Shown: piece by piece, positions 44,444 to 53,383 of the stretch
How positions within the stretch are numbered: the stretch's first letter is position 1
Layout: every line of letters begins with the position of its first letter
From: Ceratodon purpureus
Taxonomy: Eukaryota > Streptophyta > Bryopsida > Pseudoditrichales > Ditrichaceae
Direction: 5' to 3'
DNA length: 64,000 nt
Assembly: GCA_014871385.1 (NCBI GenBank)
Contig: CM026426.1
Span: forward strand, 70,227,287-70,291,286
The notes under the pieces: model-generated
The model's database searches: none
Told to the model about the DNA's origin: nothing
Seen by the model: only the letters and a program-made list of their open reading frames with translations
Made by a program: the position numbers and the translations under genes

Positions 44444-45778
44444 GTCACAATAAGGGGTAATGGGACAGTTAAGACAATCTTAGGTAGTCAGAGGAAAGGG
44501 CCAAGGCCTAAAGTGCCCGAGGTCTTGGTCCGTTACAATTTCACAGAAGGACTAACGGATGAGGAGGAAGTAAGATGGTTGGCTACAAAGCAGGATTCAA
44601 TGGCCATCGGGTTTGTCACTACACCACAACAGGACCAGGAACAAGACCAGTGCAAAGTCAAGGACCGTCATAAGGACCAGTTCAAGGCCAATGACGAGAA
44701 CAACAACCAGTCCCACGCGCAGGATCAGAACAAGGACAAGTCCAAGGACCAAGATCAGAAATTGGACCAGTATACGGACTAGGGGGGGACCAAGTCGAGC
44801 CTACCCAGACCGGTCCTACACCTTTGAGGAGGGCAATATTGAGGTAGATGAGTCACCAACCAGAGAGAAGGTGTTGAAGTTGAAGATTGCTGCCTGGACA
44901 CTACTAGAGCTAGAGCGATTAAGGAAGATGAACCTGGGGGCAGAGGAGGACCCCTAGTATCTGTGCATCAGTCTAGAACTAGCCAATAAAGCAGACTCGG
45001 CCCTATTCAGGGAGTACAAGGATGTGTTTGCCTACACTTACAAGGACCTAAAGGGAATCATGCCTTCGATTGCGTAGCACAAGATCGAGCTGGAGAAGGA
45101 TATACCACCATCAAACCAGGCTAGATATCGGATGAATTTGAACTACACTAGTATTGTAAAGCAGGATGTAGACAAACTGCTCTAGGCCGGATTCATAGAA
45201 TCAGTGGAGGATGCCACCTGGTTATGACCCATTGTTATTGTGCCTAAGAATAACGGGGATTGAGAATTTGTATTGATTTTAGGAAGTTGAATGCTCCTAC
45301 TAAGACGGATCCATACCCATTGCTATTTACTAAGGAGGTGTTAGATTCTGTGGCAGTTCATAAGATGTATTCATTTCAGGACGGGTACACTGGGTACAAC
45401 TAGATTCAGATTGCACCTAAGGACCAGTACAAGACTGCTTTTGAGGCTGACCAGGGGGCGTTTGTCTGGGTGGTGATGCCATTCGGGCTGAAGAATGCTC
45501 CACCAACCTACCAGAGAGTAGTAAACAGGGCTTTCTGTGATTTTATTGGTGATTTAATGAAACTGCTCAAGGATGATTTCAGTGTTTACAGTGATATAGT
45601 CATTCATCTTGTCAAGTTAATACTGTGTTTTGAGAAATGTAGGGAGTATGGCATAAGCCTGAACCCCAAAAAATGTGCATTACTGGTGTATTCTAGCATT
45701 ATTCAGGGCCATATTATGTCCAAGGACGGTAAGCTTCTAAACCCCAAGAAAATTGAGGCCATTGAGGAAATGCCTTGA
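44444..45778 (+). pseudogene. Outer gypsy reverse transcriptase
   Basis: VTIRGNGTVKTI and YNFTEGLTDEEEVRWLATKQ match the inner linker; then an Asp/Gln/Lys-rich insert (QDQNKDKSKDQDQKLDQ, 44640-44780) not in the inner copy. The polymerase follows: YKDVFAYTYKDLKGIMPSIA, TAG at 45075, FIESVEDATWL, LNAPTKTDPYPLLF, FVWVVMPFGLKNAPPTYQR (45461-45520), KLLKDDFSVY where KDD replaces the usual LDD, and CREYGISLNPKKCALLV. Ends at a TGA after IEAIEEMP (45776). Inactive by stops at 44954, 45075, 45183, 45226, 45403. Confidence 0.85.
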
Positions 45779-45799
45779 CCCAGAAACTACTTGATGTTC

Positions 45800-46061
45800 A
45801 GGACATTATTTGCTAGGCAATAAATTCGTCTTTTATGTTGACCATATGGCACTAGTGTACCTGGTTAAGAAATCGCAAGTGTCAGGTAAGATAGTGAGGT
45901 GGCTGCTGTTGTTTCAGGAGTATGAGTTCACTATGGTTTACAAACCAGGGAAGAACCATGGAGTAGCAGATGCGCTGTCCAGACTGCCCAGTGAAGAACG
46001 AGCAATTGGGGTTGTGGACCAGACAAAGGACGCCATTATGTTTTACGTTAAGCTGAAATGA
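45800..46061 (+). pseudogene. Outer gypsy RNase H, C-terminal remnant
   Basis: HYLLGNKFVFYVDHMALVYL, then VRWLLLFQEYEFTMVYKPGK and HGVADALSRLPSE are the final strands of gypsy RNase H. Only about 25 nt separate it from the end of RT, so the catalytic N-terminal part is deleted. RNase H would remove the RNA strand during reverse transcription. Confidence 0.8.
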
Positions 46062-47330
46062 TTAGATGATGTCGGTTCTTACCTTCGGACTGGTGTTGTA
46101 CGACAGGATCTGTCCAAGGAGGAGCAGGGGAAATTGATCTTGAAGGCACTGCCGTATACGTTGATCAAGGGAGTGCTGCACAAGAAGGGCCAAGATCTGG
46201 TGCCGAGGAGGGTACTGAACCCGGTCCAGGCAGAGAGAGTGATGACGGAGATGCACTATGGAGCGGCTGGTGGTCATTTTTCATAGGAGATAACCACGAG
46301 GAAGATAAGTTGGACGCCGGTTACTGGTGGCCATCTGTATACAGAGATGTGTCTGAGTACAGTAATGCATGTGACAAGTGTCAGAGGGTGGGAGGTATGG
46401 CAATTACTGGACTGGCCACACTGGTGACGAGTATGCCAATTGAGCCATTCATGAAATGGCGGCTGGATTTTATAGGACCAGTCAAGCCTATGGTAGCCAG
46501 GATAGGAAACAGGTACATTCTCGTGGCTAGAGATTATGCTACCAAGTGGCTGGAGGCTAGGGCGTTGAGGACGAATTTAGCCATAGTGATTGCTAAGTTT
46601 TTATATGAGCAGATACTCACCAGGTACGGGTGTCCGTTGATACTGGTTAGTGACCGGGGCTCTCATTTTATTGATGAAGCCATTGAGCACCTGGTGGAGC
46701 ATTTTCTGCTCCAGCACAGGATTTCTGCAATCTACTACCCCAAGGGTAATGGCCAGACACAGTTGACCAGCAAGGTAATTGGCCACGTGCTCAGCAAACT
46801 GGTCAATGAGAAGAAGACAGACTGGGATGAACACTTGCATACGGTGTTGTTTTACTAAAGGATTGCTTTCAAGGTGACCACCGGGTTTACACCATTCCAA
46901 CTAGTGTATCGCTACATCCATTGATGCCTACGAAATACTTAGTTTTGACCAAGAGAACCAGTCTAGATATCGAATACAGACTAGCTCAGGTGTTGACGGC
47001 CAGGATAGCAGACTTTGAGCAGATAGACACTACCAAGAAGGATGCATAGGAGGTGGTAGGGACCAGACAGTAGAATTGGTTGCTTTGGAGCGAGCAGCAT
47101 TACAAGAGGAAGGATTTCCAGATTGGGGACTATGTACTGTGGTACCCCAACGGGCACAAGGAGCATGTGGGTAAATTCAAGAGGGGCCTTACAGGGTCTA
47201 GTACAGGCTGCCTAACAATACCGCTCTCTTGGTTTCAGTGCAGAATTTTGAGCCTGACGCTGTGATAGTAAACATCAATAAGTTGAAGCCCTACAGGTTT
47301 TATGATCAGGACCAGCTTGTTACTGTCACA
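46062..47330 (+). pseudogene. Outer gypsy integrase
   Basis: Head region MTEMHYGAAGGHFS, then LDAGYWWPSVYRDVSEYSNA and [10 protein letters not shown] give the H-H-C-C zinc site. Core: WRLDFIGPVKPMVARIGN (Asp), LVSDRGSHFIDEAIEHL (Asp), YYPKGNGQTQLTSKV (here Gln-Thr-Gln where Glu is expected). Tail: DFQIGDYVLWYPNGHKEHVG and VNINKLKPYRF. A stop at 46285, one at 46857 and shifts near 46900-47080. The loss of the conserved Glu would by itself abolish catalysis. Confidence 0.82.
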
Positions 47331-47640
47331 CTTAGCGATTCGACCAAGAGATTGGTCGAACAGCAAAAGAGAGATAGTGCTCATGCAGGCCAGGGAGGGA
47401 TTTGTTCGGGGGACGAGGACAGTGCTGGCACCAGACACGACCAGAACAGCGGAAGAACTTTAGACCCGAAAGCAAACCGAGAACAACTAGACAAGACCAG
47501 ACAAGACCAGAAAGAAACTCGAGACCAAGACGAAGCTCAAGACCAGCAAGATAGGACCAAATAGGACTTGGACGAAGCTCAAGACCAGTTAGACAAAAAC
47601 CAACAGGACCAGAACCAAAAAAAAAAAAAAAAGGGCAGGA
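47331..47640 (+). other. Asp/Gln-rich tail after integrase
   Basis: Open frame to 47564 with RQDQKETRDQDEAQDQQDRT; the DNA is built of GACCAG/GACAAG words, followed by an A run at 47618-47632. Low complexity; could be a disordered polyprotein tail. Confidence 0.45.
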
Positions 47641-47993
47641 CGAAGACTAGAGGCGGAGTAACAGGTGGTTTAAGGACCGTTGTTTAGGAAAAGGAGATGA
47701 GGGCAATATAGAGGAAAAAATTAAAGAAAATAGTGGAAAAAATCAAAAAGATAAAATTATTAAAAAAGCGGATGGAATCAAAAAATGGGCAGGAGAGAAA
47801 GAAAGGAAGCAACCAGTAGTATTGTGTGGAGTGGTGGGAATTAATTTTGTAAAATAGGAACAGTGAAAGGAGCAGGCAAAGGAGCAGTTCAACTACGAGG
47901 ACCTGGGCAGTATCCGTCCAATAGGTGGATTTCATCCCCTATAGACGGAAACATGCAAATAGGGTGTTCATTTACAAAACATGGAGGACCAGA

Positions 47994-48122
47994 ACTTTCA
48001 TCCATTGTGGATGAAAGTCGGACATCAAGACTTTCATCCATTTGGGATGAAAATCAGCAAGCAAGATAGTCATCCATTATGGATGAAAGGAACTAGGATG
48101 TTCATCCACCTTGGATGAAAGT
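47994..48122. repeat. Array of four ATCCAT-TGGATGAA palindromes
   Basis: Four near-perfect inverted units (for example CTTTCATCCATTGTGGATGA at about 47996, then about 48033, 48070 and 48099) each able to form a short hairpin, spaced roughly 30-37 bp. GGATGAA is also the recurrent LTR word. Confidence 0.8.
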
Positions 48123-48129
48123 CGTTAGA

Positions 48130-49774
48130 CAGAGGTGAGGCCAAGGGTCTATGACCCCGAGAACCCCAAAGACCCTGCTCTTTTTTGCAGGAGCTACACA
48201 ATTAAGGGAGAGGAGAGGAGAGTTTTGGAGGCAAGCAACAGACGTTGGAGGCAAGAAGGGGAGCAACTCGGGAGGGCAGCTGCAATCCCTTTAGAAGATA
48301 GACTGCACCGGTTGGCAACACCAAACCATAGTAGAAGAAGGGAGGGAGAGCACCTAGGGTTTCAAGGAGAGCGGCCTAGGACCCTAAGGCTGCAAGAACA
48401 GGAGACGCGACAGGACATCGGCAGGGCGCAGCTAGAAGGCAGCATCAGAAGAGGGAACCAGGGCGGAGGAGAAGAGCAGCAGCCCGGCGCCACAGTCCAC
48501 CAACAGCGGGAGGAGGGGCGCAGCTTCATCAAGGCGAGGGTTTGGATTGGCGGAGAACAACGGCAACTCGGCGCCCACCGAGAGCAAGAAGAGCAAAGCT
48601 CTACCAAGGCGGGGATAGGGGAGAGCGGCGGAGAAGCACGGCTATAGTCCGGCACCGTAGTCCACCAACACTAGGAGGAGGAGCGCGACGGCACCAAAGC
48701 GAGGGTTTGGAACGGCAAAGGAGCGGAACAGCAGCTTGGCGCCCGAGCCCACTGACAGCAGGTGGAGCTCAGCTTTGCAAAGGCGGCGATAGAGAGAACG
48801 GCGGCAGTCCAGCACCAAAGTACACCGACCACAGGAAGAGGAGCAGAGCTGGGCTAAGAGAAGGAGAAAAGGTGGCAGCGGCGTACACAGAGGCGATGCT
48901 GGAGCATACCTGCAACAGTCAGAAAAAAGGGAGTCAACATGGACAGGAGAAGGGAGTCGAGGAGGTAGAGCAGATCGGGACAAGAGGGAAGTAGTAGCAG
49001 CATAGCAAAGCAGAAGAACAAAGCAGCAGGGTGACACTGCAAATGACCGATAGCTGCGACCAACACCAGGGTTAGGACAGTCGGGGGAGATTTGATAGGG
49101 TGATACCAAGAGCAGAAGCCGAAGACAAGGATACAGCGGAGTGGAAGATTGCCATCACCAGAGGGTAGGGTCGGGAAACAGCAACAAGGCGGGAAGAAAA
49201 GTATTGCAGGGGCAGAAAGCAAGGGCCGAAGCTAGAGAGATTGAAGAAAAACAGAGGAGGAGGAGATTGAAGGAGGAGCCGGAGGCATAATGGGGAGGAG
49301 CTTGCGGCGAACAAAATCAGAGGAGGGCGCACCATCGAACGGGAGTGTCAGGTAAATTACAGTGACCCTACATCCAACAGAGTTTATCAGCTCAGGATTG
49401 AGGAGGGGCACATAGTAAGGGGGTTGTCTAGGGAAACGGTAGACAGTAGACAACATTCGGGGACCAATTTGGGAGGAAATCAGTTGGATAATTCAATCTT
49501 AACATTTGCAGACTAGGTAAGGGTAGCAGGTCAGAACAGAAGGGGCAGATCAGAGAGGTAAACTAGCCAAAGATAGAAGAAAAATAGAAAAAAAACAAAA
49601 AACAAAAGAAAAACTAAAAATGGACCAACCAGTAGAAAACCTGGGGGGTCGGGATACCAGGGGGGTGACAAGACCAGGGAACACTAGGACTAAGGCACAC
49701 ACCAGGAGGACAAGGAGAAACGAGACCTTAGACCCTTCCCACAGGGACCAGAAGTTCTATCACACCCGGAAAAG
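48130..49774. other. GC-rich spacer of outer element with 82-bp repeats
   Basis: Between integrase and the extra ORF. Open frames exist on both strands (for example 48135-48647 plus, 48642-49109 minus), but this follows from the repeat composition and no frame is conserved with the inner element. Degenerate repeats at about 48470-48860 recur every 73-87 bp (CCGGCGCCAC, TCGGCGCCCAC, CCGGCACCGTAG, TTGGCGCCCGAG), often paired as about 165 bp. Confidence 0.5.
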
Positions 49775-51854
49775 ATGGAGCAGGGGGAGGGTGAAGAACC
49801 CCCACATCAGACTAAGGAGGGACCAATTGCAGGGAACACCACCATAAGGAAGTTCACCAGCACCATAGCCAAAGCCTCCATGAGGACCAAGATTGAGAGG
49901 AAGGTAGGCAGAACTATTCAGCTCACCTTCCTTCCCTTAGAGCATTGGCAGGCTTGGAGGGACGTCCAGGATGATGAATGGGCAAAGCAGGTGGGTCTAG
50001 GGGCCTTTAAGAGTAAACCTGGCCAGTACCAAGCACTCAGCTGGTGGTAGACCTGGTGGAGGGATTCCAGTACATCAAGGTGGAGAAGATTGAGTATACC
50101 ATGCCAATTCGGGCCACAGTGAGGGATACACATGTGGAGATCACAGCATGGACCTTACAGCAGGCTCTAATGATTAAGGGGACCATGACACCACCATTTT
50201 CTAAGATTAGTAAGGAACTGGATAAGAAGTATATGACCATCTTTGGATTGACCAGGGCAGACCACACCACTGATGGGACCAGGACACCACCATTTTCTAA
50301 GATCAGTAAGGAACTGGATAAGAAGTATATGACCATCTTTGGATTGACCAGGGCAGACCACACCACTGATGGGACCAGGATCAGGGGGTTTGATGAGGAG
50401 TACCAAGACAGGATCAAGGCAGTGGTGGAGATCATGTGTGTGAAGAAGAAGTCTCAGTATGCCAGCAGTAAGCTATTGGAGAACATGTACCAGGTTGTGA
50501 GGAAGGGAGACCACAACTGGGCCCCCCTTATTCTTTCCAGCTTGAAGAGGATGCTCCTTTGGATTCACACCAGCCAGACCAAAGATATCAAGGGGGCAAA
50601 GTCGATAGATGCTTTGCTCCGGAACTCGTTCCCAAATGAGGAGGAGTATGTGGATCTAGCCCCCCAGGATAGCTCTACTGAGGAGTAGGATGACAGTGGT
50701 CGACCACCAAATGTAACCCAAGAGCGCCTAGCAGGTCTACTGCCACCATATGTGGCGAGTGGAGAGGGTTTTGAGACTCAGCTAAGCAGACAGGAGGAGG
50801 ACCAAGTGACCTCAGTGGAGCGCCAGTCTCCATCTTCACCAGGATTGCTACAGCAGCAGAGGAAGGGGAAGAGGAAGGCCGAGGCATCTCCACCAGTACC
50901 TGGAGAGCAGGCGGGTGGGCTCAAAAGACTGAGGAGGATGGGGAACAACCCCAGGTATAGGAAGATCAGTTCCGATTCCCTGGAAGTGGAGGTGAGGGGT
51001 GTTATCACCCCAAGAGGTGGAGGACAGTAGGCCAGGAGGATGTGTGGGCGCGAGAGTAGTCTAGTACAACTCACCAATAGCCTAGAGATGGTTGTAGTGT
51101 TGGCACCCACCCGGCAGCAACGAGTATTAGAGGACCAGCACCAGGACCATCACCAAGACCAGCACCAAAGGAGTCCTAGGAGCAACACTAGGACCACGAC
51201 ATGAGAGGCTAGCCATAGGAGCAGGATCTTATGGACCACTAGGATGAGCTAGCTGTGGATTTTCCCACAGGTTTAGTGGAGACGAGGATCTCACCAAGAC
51301 CAACAGAGAGGGGGGACCAGGTGGATGTCACCAAGGAGGTGGACCAGTTGGTTCAACAGCTGTAGGTGGCCTTAGCACAAGCATCACGTGTGGAGATATT
51401 ACAAGAGCACGAGGACGAGTCTGGCCCAAATTACAAAGTGTTGATGAGCACTTGACTTGGCCTAGAGGAGCAGATTCGGGAGTTGACTGACCAGCTTCAC
51501 TAGGCTCCGCAGCAGTTGGTGGCACTCTGGGAGGACCAGGAAAAGGAGAGATAGGCCTGGATAGACCAGAGGGTCCAGGCAGAGGTAGTCAGGACTAGAA
51601 GATTGGAGTTGGAGGCTTGGACTAGTGCCAGGTTCAGGAATTTTGACAGGCTGGTCATGGAGAACTACCAGCTGAGGCAGAGGGTGGAGTTGGTTGAGGC
51701 CAGTTCTACTCAGGCTTCTAGGGGGTTGACCAAGCATCTTCCGTCTACCTCCAAGGAACACGTGTTGGACCAAATTCAGGCCTACTTGGAGGACCAAGCC
51801 ATGTACTCTAGGTATTTGATGAGGTTTGCTGAGTGGCTTAAGGACCACTTCTGA
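49775..51854 (+). pseudogene. Extra sense ORF of outer gypsy
   Basis: ATG 49775 opens MEQGEGEEPPHQTKEG, then RTKIERKVGRTIQLTFLPLE (49880-49940), matching VERNVRRHWQVEFAP of the inner copy. A shift leads to 50044-50688: MPIRATVRDTHVEITAWTLQ, a duplicated 32-residue block (TPPFSKISKELDKKYMTIFG twice), DHNWAPLILSSLKRMLLWIH and IDALLRNSFPNEEEYVDLAP. After a linker (50752-51030, QQQRKGKRKAEASPP), a coiled coil at 51460-51854 ends QAYLEDQAMYSRYLMRFAEW. Positions and motifs agree with 38829-42102. Function unknown; a particle or host-interaction role is guesswork. TAG at 50050, 50686 and others. Confidence 0.65.
50187..50378. repeat. 96-bp in-frame tandem duplication
   Basis: Two nearly identical 96-bp copies (GACACCACCATTTTCTAAGA at 50187 and 50283) within the extra ORF, adding 32 codons. 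The inner element has one copy of the matching region. Confidence 0.9.
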
Positions 51855-52153
51855 CATGAGTTCTCACTCAAGGGATGGACCAGCAGGTATGACTCTTACT
51901 GTACCACCAGTATTAGCATCAGTAGGATCGGAGGCAGCACCAGGAGGACCATCATCAGCACGACCGGAGGGAACACCAGGACGACCATTATTAGCAGTAG
52001 AAGGGACAGTACCAGTTAGTGGCTAGACAGTAAATGTGGGCTAGGTTACTGGTAGCACCAGTAGGACTTTTGTTTATGACTTTTTGATACCTTCAAATGT
52101 TTTGGTTAACCCATTAAAAGTTAAAACCAAGCTTCTTAGGGCAGGTGCAAACT
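51855..52153 (+). other. 3' untranslated stretch of outer element
   Basis: GTACCACCAG/GACCATTAT-rich sequence with CCAGTA words, then non-repetitive sequence to the purine tract. No gene. Confidence 0.5.
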
Positions 52154-52166
52154 AAAAGGGGGATAA
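52154..52166 (+). promoter_or_regulatory. Polypurine tract of outer element
   Basis: AAAAGGGGGATAA immediately before the 3' LTR start TGTTAACC; typical plus-strand primer. Confidence 0.75.
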
Positions 52167-52912
52167 TGTTAACCTGGGATTTAAGGTAGTAGAATAGAGG
52201 GGCAGTAAAACTGTAGGGGAGCATTAAAACTCTTGTTATTGGGGGAGAGGGGAGTGAACTCTTACTTATTGTCCTGGCTTGTAGTAACTGTGTTTTGGAT
52301 GAAAATTGTCAGATGGATGAAGTCTGGTGGTCGGATGAAAACTGTTGGCAGTTAGGGTTTTGAGGGCGGCGGCTAGGGTTTTGAATGGGGTTGTGCGGGA
52401 GGGGGCTGTGGAGCTCATTCTCTCTCTCTCTCCCTCTCAGTTCAGAGCTCTTAGATTGTAGTGTGTGTATAGGATAGGTTGCATGGCTGTGAAGTAGTTG
52501 CCGTCAGGACAATTTGAGGATCCTGGAGGTTACAAGTAGTACTAGCAGTAGGGAGCAGGATGATGTATGGATTTGCAGTGAGTAATGGAAAGGAATTGAT
52601 TGCATTTGTATGTAAATGTATGGAGTTGCAGAAATGAGTGGTTGAGGGAGCAGGTTAGTCAATTTGCGTGTTGGATCTTGTAGATCTGGTGTTTAAAAGA
52701 GTGGGTAGTGTAGATTAGATCAAAGAAAGTAGGAATATGTATCACATATGAGAATATACCACCAGGATTTGAGGAGATCTAAGTTGGCAGTTCCAGATCT
52801 AGGGCCATGATTTAGGGCAATTTCAGGGGCTGTACAATAATTTTTGCAGGATTCCGGAGAGGTTCAGGACAAAATGTATTTTTGAGAGAGTAAGGAAAAA
52901 ACCTCTTTGACA
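52167..52912 (+). repeat. 3' LTR of outer gypsy element
   Basis: Begins TGTTAACCTGGGATTT, ends CTCTTTGACA. Full-length partner of 5957-6701; followed by the AGGGC target duplication. Confidence 0.93.
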
Positions 52913-52961
52913 AGGGCGCCGATTAAGAGCCCTATAATCGTGCCGCATTTTGCGGGATGCA

Positions 52962-53198
52962 TTTTAGTTCCACTCGAGCTAAATTGCTCTGCATTTGGTA
53001 GATGCAATTTAGCCCGACTCCGCATTTGTGACATGCAATTTAGCTCGACTCAAGCTAAATTGCATCTTATAAATATAGAGCAGTTGAGCTCAACTCGAGC
53101 TAAACTTATTTGCATTCCTAGGTTGTAGTTTAGCTCCACTCAAGCTGAAAGTGCTTGGCATTGAATGGATCAATTTAGCTGGACTCGAGCTAAATTGC
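52962..53198. repeat. Array of six AGCT palindromic units
   Basis: Units at about 52962-52986, 53005-53030 (half), 53035-53063, 53081-53105, 53126-53150 and 53171-53198, each of the form (A)TTTAGCT-YNACT-YRAGCTAAA(T), for example AATTTAGCTCGACTCAAGCT. Spacing is roughly 35-46 bp. It lies about 190 bp upstream of the coding relic at 53384. Confidence 0.8.
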
Positions 53199-53383
53199 GT
53201 ATAGGATAAGATTAAGGATCCTATTATGAGTAACTAAAATATTGTATTGACATCACAGTCTCAATGTAATGTTAGAATTTATACACTATAGCTTGGTCAA
53301 AGGTAAGTTACTTATATAGTAGATACAATCTGTTTTTAACTCTCTTCTTCTCCTCTCACCTTCCTGATCAACTGTATTTAGTA

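Larger units (their letters stand above)
5957..52912 (+). mobile_element. Outer gypsy-type LTR retrotransposon, split by insertions
   Basis: Two 745/746-bp direct repeats starting TGTTAACC and ending CA bound the element, with a perfect 5-bp duplication AGGGC at 5952-5956 and 52913-52917. Order: 5' LTR, primer site, leader, gag, protease, RT, partial RNase H, integrase, spacer, extra 3' ORF, purine tract, 3' LTR. Protease-RT-RNase H-integrase order is that of Ty3/gypsy. The gag is cut at 9484/42698 by the inner element. Removing the inner element leaves about 13.7 kb, a plausible size for a plant gypsy element. Many stops and frameshifts make it non-autonomous now. GACCAG words are very frequent throughout its own sequence and mostly absent from the inserted ones. 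Confidence 0.93.

Noticed and set aside
48642-49222. Long minus-strand open frames (155 and 122 codons)
   Set aside because: They are shadows of GC-rich repeats inside the outer element's spacer; Leu/Ser/Cys composition and no conservation with the inner element.
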